Positions 1 to 6,444 of a DNA stretch of 34,525 nucleotides are shown here, one piece after another (within the stretch, counting starts at the first letter, position 1; each line of letters starts with the position of its first letter). Under the pieces are notes generated by a model, which did no database searches, had not been told where the DNA came from, and saw only the letters and a list, made by a program, of their open reading frames with translations. This DNA comes from a virus. The stretch covers positions 1-34,525 of IMG/VR virus record IMGVR_UViG_3300010368_003853; one strand, written 5' to 3'. Position numbers and translations under genes: made by a program.

Positions 1-2
1 AT

Positions 3-242
3 ATGACAGCTACAACCCCACAATACGACAAGTCCCATGGCTCACCATACGATCGAGGAGCAGCAGATAGCTATTACGATCGCTCCTTTGACCCGCACTG
101 CTATATGTATGGCTCAGGCTCATATAACTCCCCTCGTGTAGATATGGTTGATATGTCCGCCGAGCAGATCACAGCTTACACTAAAGGATACAACACTAAT
201 GAAGAAGAAGGACATAAGAAGTCTGCAATGCTAGATGCATAG
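3..242 (+). CDS. Small RMF-like protein, function unknown
   Basis: A 79-residue acidic, Tyr- and Asp-rich soluble protein. The middle part (about residues 16-36, RGAADSYYDRSFDPHCY) followed by a C-terminal ITAYTKGY segment resembles the layout of ribosome modulation factor (RGY.AG..GR....CPY, then W..GW). Such short GAADSYY/PH.Y proteins are, to my knowledge, common in marine myoviruses. The likeness to RMF is my inference from motif order only; a ribosome role is not shown. The start lies two bases from the window edge, so its upstream signals cannot be judged, and a longer N-terminus is possible. It is followed directly by the promoter cassette of the next gene. Confidence 0.6.
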   Translation: MTATTPQYDKSHGSPYDRGAADSYYDRSFDPHCYMYGSGSYNSPRVDMVDMSAEQITAYTKGYNTNEEEGHKKSAMLDA

Positions 243-257
243 GAACTCCGATATAAT
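242..257 (+). promoter_or_regulatory. Promoter cassette copy 1 (GGAACTCCGA-TATAAT)
   Basis: TATAAT at 252-257 is followed by exactly 6 nt and the ATG at 264. The upstream GGAACTCCGA is shared with copies at 1313-1328 and 1955-1970, each with the same 6-nt gap to an ATG. The A of ATG falls where a sigma70-type -10 box would place the transcript start. No classical -35 box is obvious. Confidence 0.6.
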
Positions 258-263
258 ATTAAT

Positions 264-611
264 ATGAACACGAACAGTATACTAAACCAACGTCACGTAA
301 AAGCAGCTCTCGAATCACTCGGGATCCATTTCGACGGAAACATCTACAACGATAAGAGAGTAGGTCACAATCGCATCAAGCTCTTTGGAGCCAAACTAGC
401 TCACGACAATCCAGAACTAGCAGATGAGCTCAAGCAATCACTCCAAGATCGATTCCCTAATCACACTATCGACATCAAGCCCTGGACATCAGATGGCCGC
501 TCCTTACGCACTTCCGAAAGTGGCATCAAGTCAACCGTGATCAATTACATCGCCGATACTATCGATTGGAAGACAGAAGAGTCGGATGTAATCGAATGGT
601 CACCAGTTTAA
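264..611 (+). CDS. Hypothetical protein, 115 aa
   Basis: A charged soluble protein without membrane segments or a motif I recognise. It begins MNTNSILNQRHVKAALESLG and has a basic first half and an acidic C-terminus. The first codons (MNTN) are duplicated in the 12-codon leader at 1335-1373, so promoter and gene start were copied as one unit. The start is set by the TATAAT box 6 nt upstream; there is no Shine-Dalgarno motif. A structured region and a rho-independent terminator follow. Function unknown. Confidence 0.65.
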   Translation: MNTNSILNQRHVKAALESLGIHFDGNIYNDKRVGHNRIKLFGAKLAHDNPELADELKQSLQDRFPNHTIDIKPWTSDGRSLRTSESGIKSTVINYIADTIDWKTEESDVIEWSPV

Positions 612-618
612 TATCAAT

Positions 619-748
619 CAGCTGCGACGCTGTATGATAGCAAGAGGAGGCTCCTTAAAACAGACTACAACTAATAATATAACTTACAGTCTACCTCTTG
701 CTTTAATTTGTTGTTGTGGGCCTAGTTCGAGAGAGCTAGGCCCTTTTT
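619..748 (+). ncRNA. Candidate structured RNA or 3' UTR ending in a terminator
   Basis: Directly after the 115-aa gene lie a small hairpin (CAGC/GCTG, 619-632), then a perfect 9-bp stem pairing 639-647 (AGCAAGAGG) with 694-702 (CCTCTTGCT), with a possible inner 5-bp stem 662-666/689-693. A strong terminator ends the region. The open frame 634-837 crosses these stems and is not credible. This could be a stable 3' UTR or an independent small RNA. No RNA family is recognised. Confidence 0.3.
718..748 (+). terminator. Rho-independent terminator
   Basis: Stem GGGCCTAG (718-725) pairs with CTAGGCCC (736-743). The stem can extend by U-G, U-A and C-G pairs to close a GAGA (GNRA-type) tetraloop, and TTTTT follows at 744-748. 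It ends the transcript of the 115-aa gene. Confidence 0.85.
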
Positions 749-1312
749 CTATACCACCGCCGCGTTCTCAGAATACAAAGCTTGTCAGAGAGAGACCCGC
801 TCTGAGAGAGCACGCCACTGGAAAGGTATATATATAGAGCAGAGGAATCAGAACTAGTATAGTCCCATGCCATAAAAAATTTTTGTGCGCGCTCGCCTGC
901 CTCTTATATAGCCCCGTTTTCTCTCGCCTCTTATAGCCTCCGCTTGCTCCGATCCTTCCGAGAGTATCGATCGTATCAGACATATGAATGGCCCCTGTCT
1001 CCTTAGGTTGTCCGTGTCGGGACGGCGTCTATATACAGTACCCTTCTAGTCACCCCAAAGGGGTATAAGAGAATATAACATTCCTAAGTACCTTTCCTAT
1101 CTTCTAAGTTAGCGGGATTCCCGCCTCTATAGTATGAGGGCGTCTCCGGATACTCCTATCAGATATCAGAGTTCTATATACCGTGGGCATGGTGCATATG
1201 TGAGCGGCGGGCGGCTCAGTACTGCGGAGAGATTTTTTTGCGCGCCTGCGGCGCGTCTGTGGGCGGCCTGCGGCGGGTGGCTTTCTTCCGGAAGAAGTAA
1301 GATGCCCTTATA
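749..1312. other. GC-rich non-coding gap with many short dyads
   Basis: No convincing gene on either strand. The stretch is much richer in G+C than the rest (57 of the 80 bases in 1201-1280) and full of short inverted repeats: CCCC-AAA-GGGG near 1055, GCGGG-ATT-CCCGC near 1113, CGCGC-CTGCG-GCGCG at 1241-1253. CCTGCGGCG is directly repeated at 1245-1253 and 1267-1275, and GCCTCTTATA recurs near 898 and 927. A T-tract followed by GCGCGC and CCTGC occurs near 880 and near 1233. It might hold a replication origin, small RNAs or foreign DNA; I cannot choose among these. Confidence 0.5.
1283..1296. repeat. 14-bp perfect palindrome
   Basis: TTCTTCCGGAAGAA is self-complementary with no loop. It lies 16 bp upstream of promoter cassette copy 2, a position that would suit an operator or dimeric-protein site, or one half of a mobile stem-loop/promoter cassette. 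Not followed by a T-run, so not a typical terminator. Confidence 0.5.
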
Positions 1313-1328
1313 GGAACTCCGATATAAT
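1313..1328 (+). promoter_or_regulatory. Promoter cassette copy 2 (GGAACTCCGA-TATAAT)
   Basis: Identical over 16 bp to copy 1 at 242-257, with TATAAT at 1323-1328 and a 6-nt gap to the ATG at 1335. Homology runs on past the start codon (ATGAAtACGAAt versus ATGAAcACGAAc), indicating duplication of promoter plus gene start. Confidence 0.6.
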
Positions 1329-1334
1329 ATTATT

Positions 1335-1373
1335 ATGAATACGAATAAAAAAAGATTAGCTATCCTAGTATAA
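1335..1373 (+). CDS. Candidate 12-codon leader peptide
   Basis: ATG at 1335 opens a 12-codon frame reading MNTNKKRLAILV, ending in TAA at 1371-1373. This stop overlaps the ATG of the next gene as TAATG. The first four residues match the start of the 115-aa protein. It may be a translated leader coupling initiation of the downstream gene, or just the remnant of a copied promoter/start cassette. Translation is unproven. Confidence 0.35.
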   Translation: MNTNKKRLAILV

Positions 1374-1918
1374 TGAAAATTGAACTACTATTCAGCTGGC
1401 ACTTCTGGTATGACCTACGATATAAGGTCAAATGCTTCTTCCATCCAAAGCAGGAATGGTTGACTAATGTTATACCTGATACATATTGTGATAAGGTTGA
1501 ACTTATTCCGCGGATGTTATTTAAGTGCCTTGAGCATCATGTAGAGGTTGAACGCAAAGTTAACTGGGTACACGACATTGGTTATGATTGGGCTGAAGAA
1601 GTTAAGCTTAAGTTTGTAAGTCAGGCCTATGCTGATGAGCAGATGGAGGTTGACAAAGAGCTAATGAAGGCTTATAACTGGATTAAGACTGGTCGTAATG
1701 ATATAGATGAGAAGATAGATGCTGCATACCCACCACGGGAGCCACTTGAGACACTATTCAGCAAGAGTGAAACCGTTGATGGACATTATGAGATAACCGT
1801 TTCGCCTGAGCAAACAGCGTGTTATAAAGAGGTAGGTAGACTTGAAGCTATAAAACTTAAGAAGGATAAGGATTGTATGAGAGCTATTATTAAGCACCAT
1901 CATAGACTATGGACATAG
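1373..1918 (+). CDS. Hypothetical phage protein, 181 aa
   Basis: A soluble protein rich in aromatic and charged residues; its N-terminus has WHFWYDLRY and CFFHPKQEW, and it ends HHHRLWT. I recall proteins of this look in other large phages but know no function. It starts at an ATG that overlaps the stop of the 12-codon leader, so translation is probably coupled to it, and transcription would come from the cassette at 1313-1328. The C-terminal His run is suggestive of metal binding but weak evidence. Confidence 0.65.
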   Translation: MKIELLFSWHFWYDLRYKVKCFFHPKQEWLTNVIPDTYCDKVELIPRMLFKCLEHHVEVERKVNWVHDIGYDWAEEVKLKFVSQAYADEQMEVDKELMKAYNWIKTGRNDIDEKIDAAYPPREPLETLFSKSETVDGHYEITVSPEQTACYKEVGRLEAIKLKKDKDCMRAIIKHHHRLWT

Positions 1919-1954
1919 AGAAAGACAAAGTACCTAGTCCGGAAATCGCATAAG

Positions 1955-1970
1955 GGAACACCGATATAAT
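1955..1970 (+). promoter_or_regulatory. Promoter cassette copy 3 (GGAACACCGA-TATAAT)
   Basis: One base differs from copies 1 and 2. TATAAT at 1965-1970 is followed by 6 nt and the ATG at 1977. Here the homology stops before the start codon. Confidence 0.6.
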
Positions 1971-1976
1971 AATGGT

Positions 1977-2420
1977 ATGATCGATATTAAGTTTAAATGT
2001 GATAAGGCTATTAATAAGAAGCTTCGCTTGTTTGATGTAGATAAGCGTAAGCTGGAATTGTTTCTTAACTACCTTGCTAATAGTCTAGTACCTACTCGTA
2101 AATATTGGTCGTACGATGTTAAGATCAAGGGTATTAACTCTCCGAGCTCTTCATACTTCTGGGGCGAAGATGAAATTGAGGTGGGTCTGATAGCTTATGC
2201 TTGCGATACTAAGCAGAAGAAGAGAGAGTATTTCTTATCGTCTATTGCTCATGAGTTTCGTCATTGGGTGCAGGCCGTGCTGCAGAAGGTACCAGAGAAG
2301 AAGATTGCCTACTCACTTAAAGATCTTGCAGCTATGAATGATAACTACCTCAAGAACCCATGTGAGCTCGAATGTCATGAATGGGAGAGGCTAATGATTA
2401 AATTCGATGAGATGGTATAA
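1977..2420 (+). CDS. Putative zincin-like metallopeptidase, 147 aa
   Basis: Residues 92-96 form HEFRH, the HExxH zinc-binding motif, inside a helix-like SSIAHEFRHWVQ. About 35 residues later NPCELECHEWE (128-136) offers several Glu/His candidates for a third ligand, as in gluzincin-type short peptidases. The N-terminal half is basic and of mixed sheet/helix character. No signal peptide or membrane segment, so it would act in the cytoplasm. Phage proteins of this layout are usually annotated as uncharacterised peptidases; the substrate is unknown. Transcription would start at the ATG from promoter cassette 3. Its stop codon overlaps the late promoter of the following gene. Confidence 0.6.
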   Translation: MIDIKFKCDKAINKKLRLFDVDKRKLELFLNYLANSLVPTRKYWSYDVKIKGINSPSSSYFWGEDEIEVGLIAYACDTKQKKREYFLSSIAHEFRHWVQAVLQKVPEKKIAYSLKDLAAMNDNYLKNPCELECHEWERLMIKFDEMV

Positions 2421-2423
2421 ATA
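2416..2423 (+). promoter_or_regulatory. T4-type late promoter TATAAATA
   Basis: A perfect match to the T4 late promoter, overlapping the stop codon (2418-2420) of the upstream gene and followed by 5 nt and the ATG at 2429. It marks the switch from early-type to virion-type genes. Confidence 0.75.
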
Positions 2424-2428
2424 ATATT

Positions 2429-2929
2429 ATGCGAGAAGAAGATAGAAACATCGTTGAATCATACCTTAACCAATCTGCTATTGGGACGATGCAGCAGCGT
2501 AACTCTAATAATGACAAATATCGACCGGGTGATGATCTACAGAATTCAAACCTTGATCAATTTTCTGGCTTAACCGGTAGAGGTAAAGCTAATGCAGGTG
2601 GTATAATGTCTTCTGTTGATCTCGCTTCTGATAATGAAGGCAAGGTATATGGCTATATTGACCTTAAGCATGAAGATACTCTCGCTACTCCTTCTAATCC
2701 ATCGATACTTATAACAGGGTATGGTAGAGTTAATCTAACTACATTAACAGATAATATACGTAGAGATCTTGCTGACCTATCAAAGGCACCTATCCTCGCT
2801 ATCAATGCTAAGATTGGTGACCCAGATTCAGTACTAGTCCATAAGGTAAAAGCGCTTAATCAAGTCATGCAACAAATGGCTTCGCCTCAATATAAGCGTA
2901 AGATAACTCTTGCATCACGACGAGCATAG
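2429..2929 (+). CDS. Hypothetical late protein, 166 aa
   Basis: Not recognised. The first 60 residues are polar and Asn/Gln/Asp-rich, probably flexible. Residues 70-150 look folded (KVYGYIDLKHED, then SILITGYGRVN and a helical C-terminus ending in basic residues KRKITLASRRA). The perfect late box and the position just upstream of the tail/neck genes suggest a virion or assembly protein; this is inference from context. No Shine-Dalgarno motif precedes the start. Confidence 0.55.
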   Translation: MREEDRNIVESYLNQSAIGTMQQRNSNNDKYRPGDDLQNSNLDQFSGLTGRGKANAGGIMSSVDLASDNEGKVYGYIDLKHEDTLATPSNPSILITGYGRVNLTTLTDNIRRDLADLSKAPILAINAKIGDPDSVLVHKVKALNQVMQQMASPQYKRKITLASRRA

Positions 2930-2931
2930 GT

Positions 2932-2937
2932 TATAAT
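2932..2937 (+). promoter_or_regulatory. TATAAT box, 5 nt before ATG
   Basis: TATAAT straight after the stop of the 166-aa gene, 5 nt before the ATG at 2943. It fits the TATAAT-ATG series with one base less, and without the GGAAC element. Confidence 0.45.
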
Positions 2938-2942
2938 AGTGT

Positions 2943-3386
2943 ATGCACGACTATGAAGGTAAGGTCCACATCGAGTGGAAAGACATTGATCAATCTATAG
3001 AAGGTATTTTAAAAGAGCTACCTATGGAGAAGTTTGATACTATTCTCGGTTTAGCTCGCGGAGGTATGATACCTGCTACTATTTTAGCTTACAAAACTAA
3101 GTGTCATAATCTACAGCAGCTCGGAGTACGTACCCGTGATGTAGATAATATTCAATACTATGGCGCACCTCAACTAGCAGGTAATGTTCTTATCGTTGAT
3201 GATATTAATGACTCGGGTCTTACCTTCTCATCCGTAAAGGATTACATTCAACATCATTTTGATCATGATGAAATTAAAACAATAACATACGCATCTCTCA
3301 TCAGGCGATCAAGTACTTCATTCAATGAGGACATTACTGGTCTCGTTGCTGATAATGATTCATGGTATGTCTTCCCTTGGGATTAA
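2943..3386 (+). CDS. Phosphoribosyltransferase (purine salvage type)
   Basis: A type I phosphoribosyltransferase. Residues 82-94 carry the PRPP-binding signature VLIVDDINDSGLT, preceded by the LGLARGGMIPA loop (35-45). The ending SWYVFPWD resembles xanthine/hypoxanthine-guanine enzymes such as Gpt. Such enzymes join a free base to PRPP to give a nucleoside monophosphate, which would recycle purines from degraded host nucleic acid. The 147-aa length is typical for a minimal Gpt-like enzyme. It has its own TATAAT box although it lies among virion genes. Base specificity cannot be read from the sequence; a role with the 7-deazaguanine base pathway of this phage is possible but unsupported. Confidence 0.8.
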   Translation: MHDYEGKVHIEWKDIDQSIEGILKELPMEKFDTILGLARGGMIPATILAYKTKCHNLQQLGVRTRDVDNIQYYGAPQLAGNVLIVDDINDSGLTFSSVKDYIQHHFDHDEIKTITYASLIRRSSTSFNEDITGLVADNDSWYVFPWD

Positions 3387-3389
3387 ATA
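3382..3389 (+). promoter_or_regulatory. Late-type box ATTAAATA
   Basis: Seven-of-eight variant of TATAAATA, overlapping the end of the phosphoribosyltransferase gene; 5 nt separate it from the GTG at 3395. Confidence 0.5.
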
Positions 3390-3394
3390 ATTAA

Positions 3395-4546
3395 GTGAAA
3401 GCTCGTCCGTACTATTTTGAGATTAAAGACATGGTCGCGCAGTTTGTAGCTGCGTTTGACGATATTGTTATAGGCAGATTTAATAAAAATCGTGAAGAAG
3501 AGGACCGTATTAACGTTAGGTACTTGTATGCACCTAAGCAGCGTGTAATGCATGATATTGTTAACTTAAATAAAACAATCACTATACCTGCAGTTGCTGT
3601 TTCGGTATCCAGTATATCTAGAGACCCAACACGCGTATTTAACAAGTTAGATGGCTTCTATTATAGCGCTAACTCAGAGGGTCAAAAAGCAGGTGATCTA
3701 TATTCACGTCATATCAAGACACCTATACCTATTAATCTAGAGCTTAACGTATCTATTCTCGCACGGTATCAAACTGATATAGATCAGATATTGTCTAACT
3801 TCGTACCTTTCTGTAACCCTTATGTTATTATATCTTGGTACCTGCCTAAAGAGTTTAATACAGATATAGATCAGGAGATTAGATCTGAAGTACTATGGGG
3901 CGGTAATGTGGCAATGAGTTACCCTATCGAACTAACAGGCGCTCAAAAAGCACGTGTTACAGCAGATACAACATTTACTATTAAGGGGTGGTTATTCAAA
4001 GATGAGGACCAGCCAGCTGGTAATATATTTTATATTGATCAGAACTTTGTAGCAGAGAGCCATATTACAGAGTATGAGTCAATGACTGGCGCTGACTTAT
4101 CAGGTTATACAACTGAGTCATTTGAGACATCTGCTTCTCCGTATGTTACAGGTCTATTCGTTAACGGTGTCAGATTACAAGAACCTATCGTATATGACAC
4201 TCTACCTTCAGATGATCTTGAGATTAGTCTAGAGGGTATGAGGTTTAACTTACTTGACGGGCTAATATTATCAGCATCAAATACCAACTCATTAACTAGC
4301 GTCGATGTATTCGACCAGTTCACTAGACAAGGAGCTATAACTGGGCAGCAAATAGATTATACTGTCAATAGTGAGAATTCTATATCTCTAACACTACCTA
4401 CATCAGATGATCTAGAAGGTACCTTTGCATTTGTACCATATAATAGTGCCGGTTGGGATACATCAGTTAACTCGTATCTCTCTGCTACGGCACCAGAAGG
4501 CGAGGATGGTAAAGGTAATAAGCCAATATATATAGAATTCCTTTAA
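3395..4546 (+). CDS. gp15: Tail sheath stabiliser/terminator, gp15-like
   Basis: The N-terminal 210 residues match T4 gp15 in pattern: an early Tyr/Phe-rich segment, a VRYLYAPKQRVMHDIVN strand region, a core (INLELNVSILARYQTDIDQI) followed by VPFCNPYVIISWY, and a TFTIKGWLFK end. gp15 caps the proximal end of the contractile sheath and tube and joins the tail to the head neck. At 383 residues it is about 110 longer than T4 gp15, the extra part being a Ser/Thr-rich beta domain (about 235-370). It starts with GTG, supported by the late box 5 nt upstream. The neighbouring portal gene agrees with the assignment. Confidence 0.75.
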   Translation: MKARPYYFEIKDMVAQFVAAFDDIVIGRFNKNREEEDRINVRYLYAPKQRVMHDIVNLNKTITIPAVAVSVSSISRDPTRVFNKLDGFYYSANSEGQKAGDLYSRHIKTPIPINLELNVSILARYQTDIDQILSNFVPFCNPYVIISWYLPKEFNTDIDQEIRSEVLWGGNVAMSYPIELTGAQKARVTADTTFTIKGWLFKDEDQPAGNIFYIDQNFVAESHITEYESMTGADLSGYTTESFETSASPYVTGLFVNGVRLQEPIVYDTLPSDDLEISLEGMRFNLLDGLILSASNTNSLTSVDVFDQFTRQGAITGQQIDYTVNSENSISLTLPTSDDLEGTFAFVPYNSAGWDTSVNSYLSATAPEGEDGKGNKPIYIEFL

Positions 4547-4573
4547 TAGACGCTTTATAATCGCAAAAACAAT

Positions 4574-4581
4574 ATTAAATA
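4574..4581 (+). promoter_or_regulatory. Late-type box ATTAAATA before portal gene
   Basis: Same octamer as before gp15, here 9 nt from the ATG at 4591, leaving a predicted leader of only about 4 nt and no Shine-Dalgarno motif. Confidence 0.45.
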
Positions 4582-4590
4582 ATTAAGACT

Positions 4591-6360
4591 ATGGCGGACA
4601 ACGAAAAGAAATCATTTTTTAACTCTAACTTCATGAAGAGTGTAGCTAGTAGATTACCTTATCAGACGCCTAATGCGGATGATCTTATTGGTAATCTGAA
4701 CCCGAAGTATCAAGAGTTTCAAACTACAGGAGTAAGAAGGTCTGAGGCGCTAGCTAATCAGTCTGTATTCTACCAGAATGACTACAATACTGTTGCTGCT
4801 GGTCAGGTCAGTAAGGAAGGTCAATATGCAGAACTAGTATATGCTAATATTGAAGAGAATAAGTCAGGTAGATTACGTGACTATCGAATAATGGCATCCT
4901 TCGCTGAAATCTCTGATGCACTTGATGAGATCTGCGATCAAGTTATTAACATAGACGATAGCGGTAATATTGTTAAACTAAAATTCCGCAATACAGATCT
5001 AAAGGAAGAAGATCAGCTTCTTGTCGAAAAGGAGTTTGAAAAGTATATCGACTACTTTGCTCTAGAGAGGAAAGGCTTCGAGTACTTTAGACAGATGCTA
5101 TGTGAAGGTGAAGTATTCTTCGAGCATATTATTCATAAAGAGTATACTAAAGAAGGTATACTAGGTATCGTACAGTTACCGTCAGATCTTATTGACTCAG
5201 TATATGATAATATCCAGAATATGCTCATCAAGGGGTATATTTTACGAAAGCCAATCTTCGATCCTAACAAGCCCGATAAGGTTGAAAAGATGGAGTATAT
5301 ACCGATGGATAATAATCAGGTAACATATTGTCATTCCGGCATATGGAATCAGGATAAGACATTCCGACTACCATTTATTGAGAACTCTAGAAGAGCTTAT
5401 AGACAATTATCACTTGTTGAAGATAGTATCGTAATTTACCGCTTAGTAAGAGCACCTGAGAGACTTGTATTCAACGTTGACGTAGGTAACATGGCACCTC
5501 CTAAAGCAGAAGCATATCTCAGAAAGCTTATTCAGCAATATTGGTCAAAGAAAACATTTGATGTTAATCAGGAAGGCGCAGTTCAGAAGTTTAACCCACA
5601 GTCAATGCTCGATTCATTCTGGTTCGCTAAGAGAGCTGGTTCGGACGGGACTTCTGTTACACAGCTACAGGGTGGTGCTAACTTAGGTGAGTTAGCGGAC
5701 CTAATGTACTTTGTTAATAAGCTTTATAAATCATTAAAGGTACCGGTGAACAGGCTTAATCCGGATGAAAAGGCAGCAGATGGTAGTGAGATACTACGCG
5801 ACGAACTTAAGTTCGCTAAGTTTATTATTAGATTACAGCAGCAATTTGCAGCTGGTCTTAAGAACGGCTTCTTAACACATATCGAGCTTAAAGGTATTAA
5901 AGAGAAGTATGGTATTAAAGAGCAGAATTTACATCTCGAATTTAATGTACCTACAAACTTCTTTGAATTAAGAGAGAATCAGAAGCTTGAGCTGAAAGCT
6001 ACTAACTACAATAACTTAGCAGCTAACGAATTTATCTCTGCTACCTACGGTCAGAAGAAGTATCTTGGTTGGAATGAGAATGATATTAAAACTAATAGAG
6101 AGCTATTACGGAAGGACGCTGAGTTTCAGTGGGAGCTGCAGCAGATAGCTGGTGGTGGTCCAAACTGGAAGGATGAGCTACAGGCTGCTCCTGGTATGGG
6201 TGATGAAGTATCAGGATTGCAGAGCGGCGTACCATCTGGTGTAGCACCTGATTTTGGCGGATCACCAGCTGATACTGGTGGTGAAGCTGATACTGGTGTA
6301 GAAGCCGAAGTTGCAGCTGAGGGCGGTGATGAAGCCGGTCCAGCAGAACCTGCTGTCTAA
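4591..6360 (+). CDS. gp20: Portal vertex protein, gp20-like
   Basis: A 589-residue homologue of T4 gp20 (524 aa), which forms the dodecameric ring at one capsid vertex through which DNA is packaged and to which the neck attaches. Recognisable parts are the SGRLRDYRIMASFAEISDAL segment (about 92-111), the APERLVFNVDVGNMAPPKAE region with the following YLRKLIQQYW helix, and VNKLYKSLKVPVNRLNPDE, all strongly conserved in T4-type portals. The last 50 residues are a low-complexity Gly/Ala/Glu/Pro tail, absent from T4 gp20. It stands in the T4 order before the protease and capsid genes. Confidence 0.95.
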   Translation: MADNEKKSFFNSNFMKSVASRLPYQTPNADDLIGNLNPKYQEFQTTGVRRSEALANQSVFYQNDYNTVAAGQVSKEGQYAELVYANIEENKSGRLRDYRIMASFAEISDALDEICDQVINIDDSGNIVKLKFRNTDLKEEDQLLVEKEFEKYIDYFALERKGFEYFRQMLCEGEVFFEHIIHKEYTKEGILGIVQLPSDLIDSVYDNIQNMLIKGYILRKPIFDPNKPDKVEKMEYIPMDNNQVTYCHSGIWNQDKTFRLPFIENSRRAYRQLSLVEDSIVIYRLVRAPERLVFNVDVGNMAPPKAEAYLRKLIQQYWSKKTFDVNQEGAVQKFNPQSMLDSFWFAKRAGSDGTSVTQLQGGANLGELADLMYFVNKLYKSLKVPVNRLNPDEKAADGSEILRDELKFAKFIIRLQQQFAAGLKNGFLTHIELKGIKEKYGIKEQNLHLEFNVPTNFFELRENQKLELKATNYNNLAANEFISATYGQKKYLGWNENDIKTNRELLRKDAEFQWELQQIAGGGPNWKDELQAAPGMGDEVSGLQSGVPSGVAPDFGGSPADTGGEADTGVEAEVAAEGGDEAGPAEPAV

Positions 6361-6430
6361 ATAAGGCTAAGCGTATATTTCCTACTGCCATATATTTATC
6401 CACGTAACTCGGGTAATGGTTGTGTATATA

Positions 6431-6438
6431 ACTAAATA
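6431..6438 (+). promoter_or_regulatory. Late-type box ACTAAATA
   Basis: TAAATA core, 6 nt before the ATG at 6445, in the 84-nt gap after the portal gene. Confidence 0.45.
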
Positions 6439-6444
6439 TTATTA

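Noticed and set aside
725-731. GTTCGAG, resembling a tRNA T-loop
   Set aside because: It is the loop of the terminator hairpin; no acceptor, D or anticodon stems can be drawn around it.
634-837. Open frame of 67 codons after the 115-aa gene
   Set aside because: It crosses a terminator and two RNA stems, has no promoter or ribosome signal, and its translation has no protein-like pattern.
768-983. Minus-strand frame of 71 codons in the GC-rich gap
   Set aside because: No promoter box at the spacing seen for other genes, no family likeness, and it ends close to a + strand terminator region; best seen as chance.
749-1312. CRISPR-like array in the repeat-rich gap
   Set aside because: Repeats are short, few and irregularly spaced; no unit of 20-40 bp recurs with spacers.
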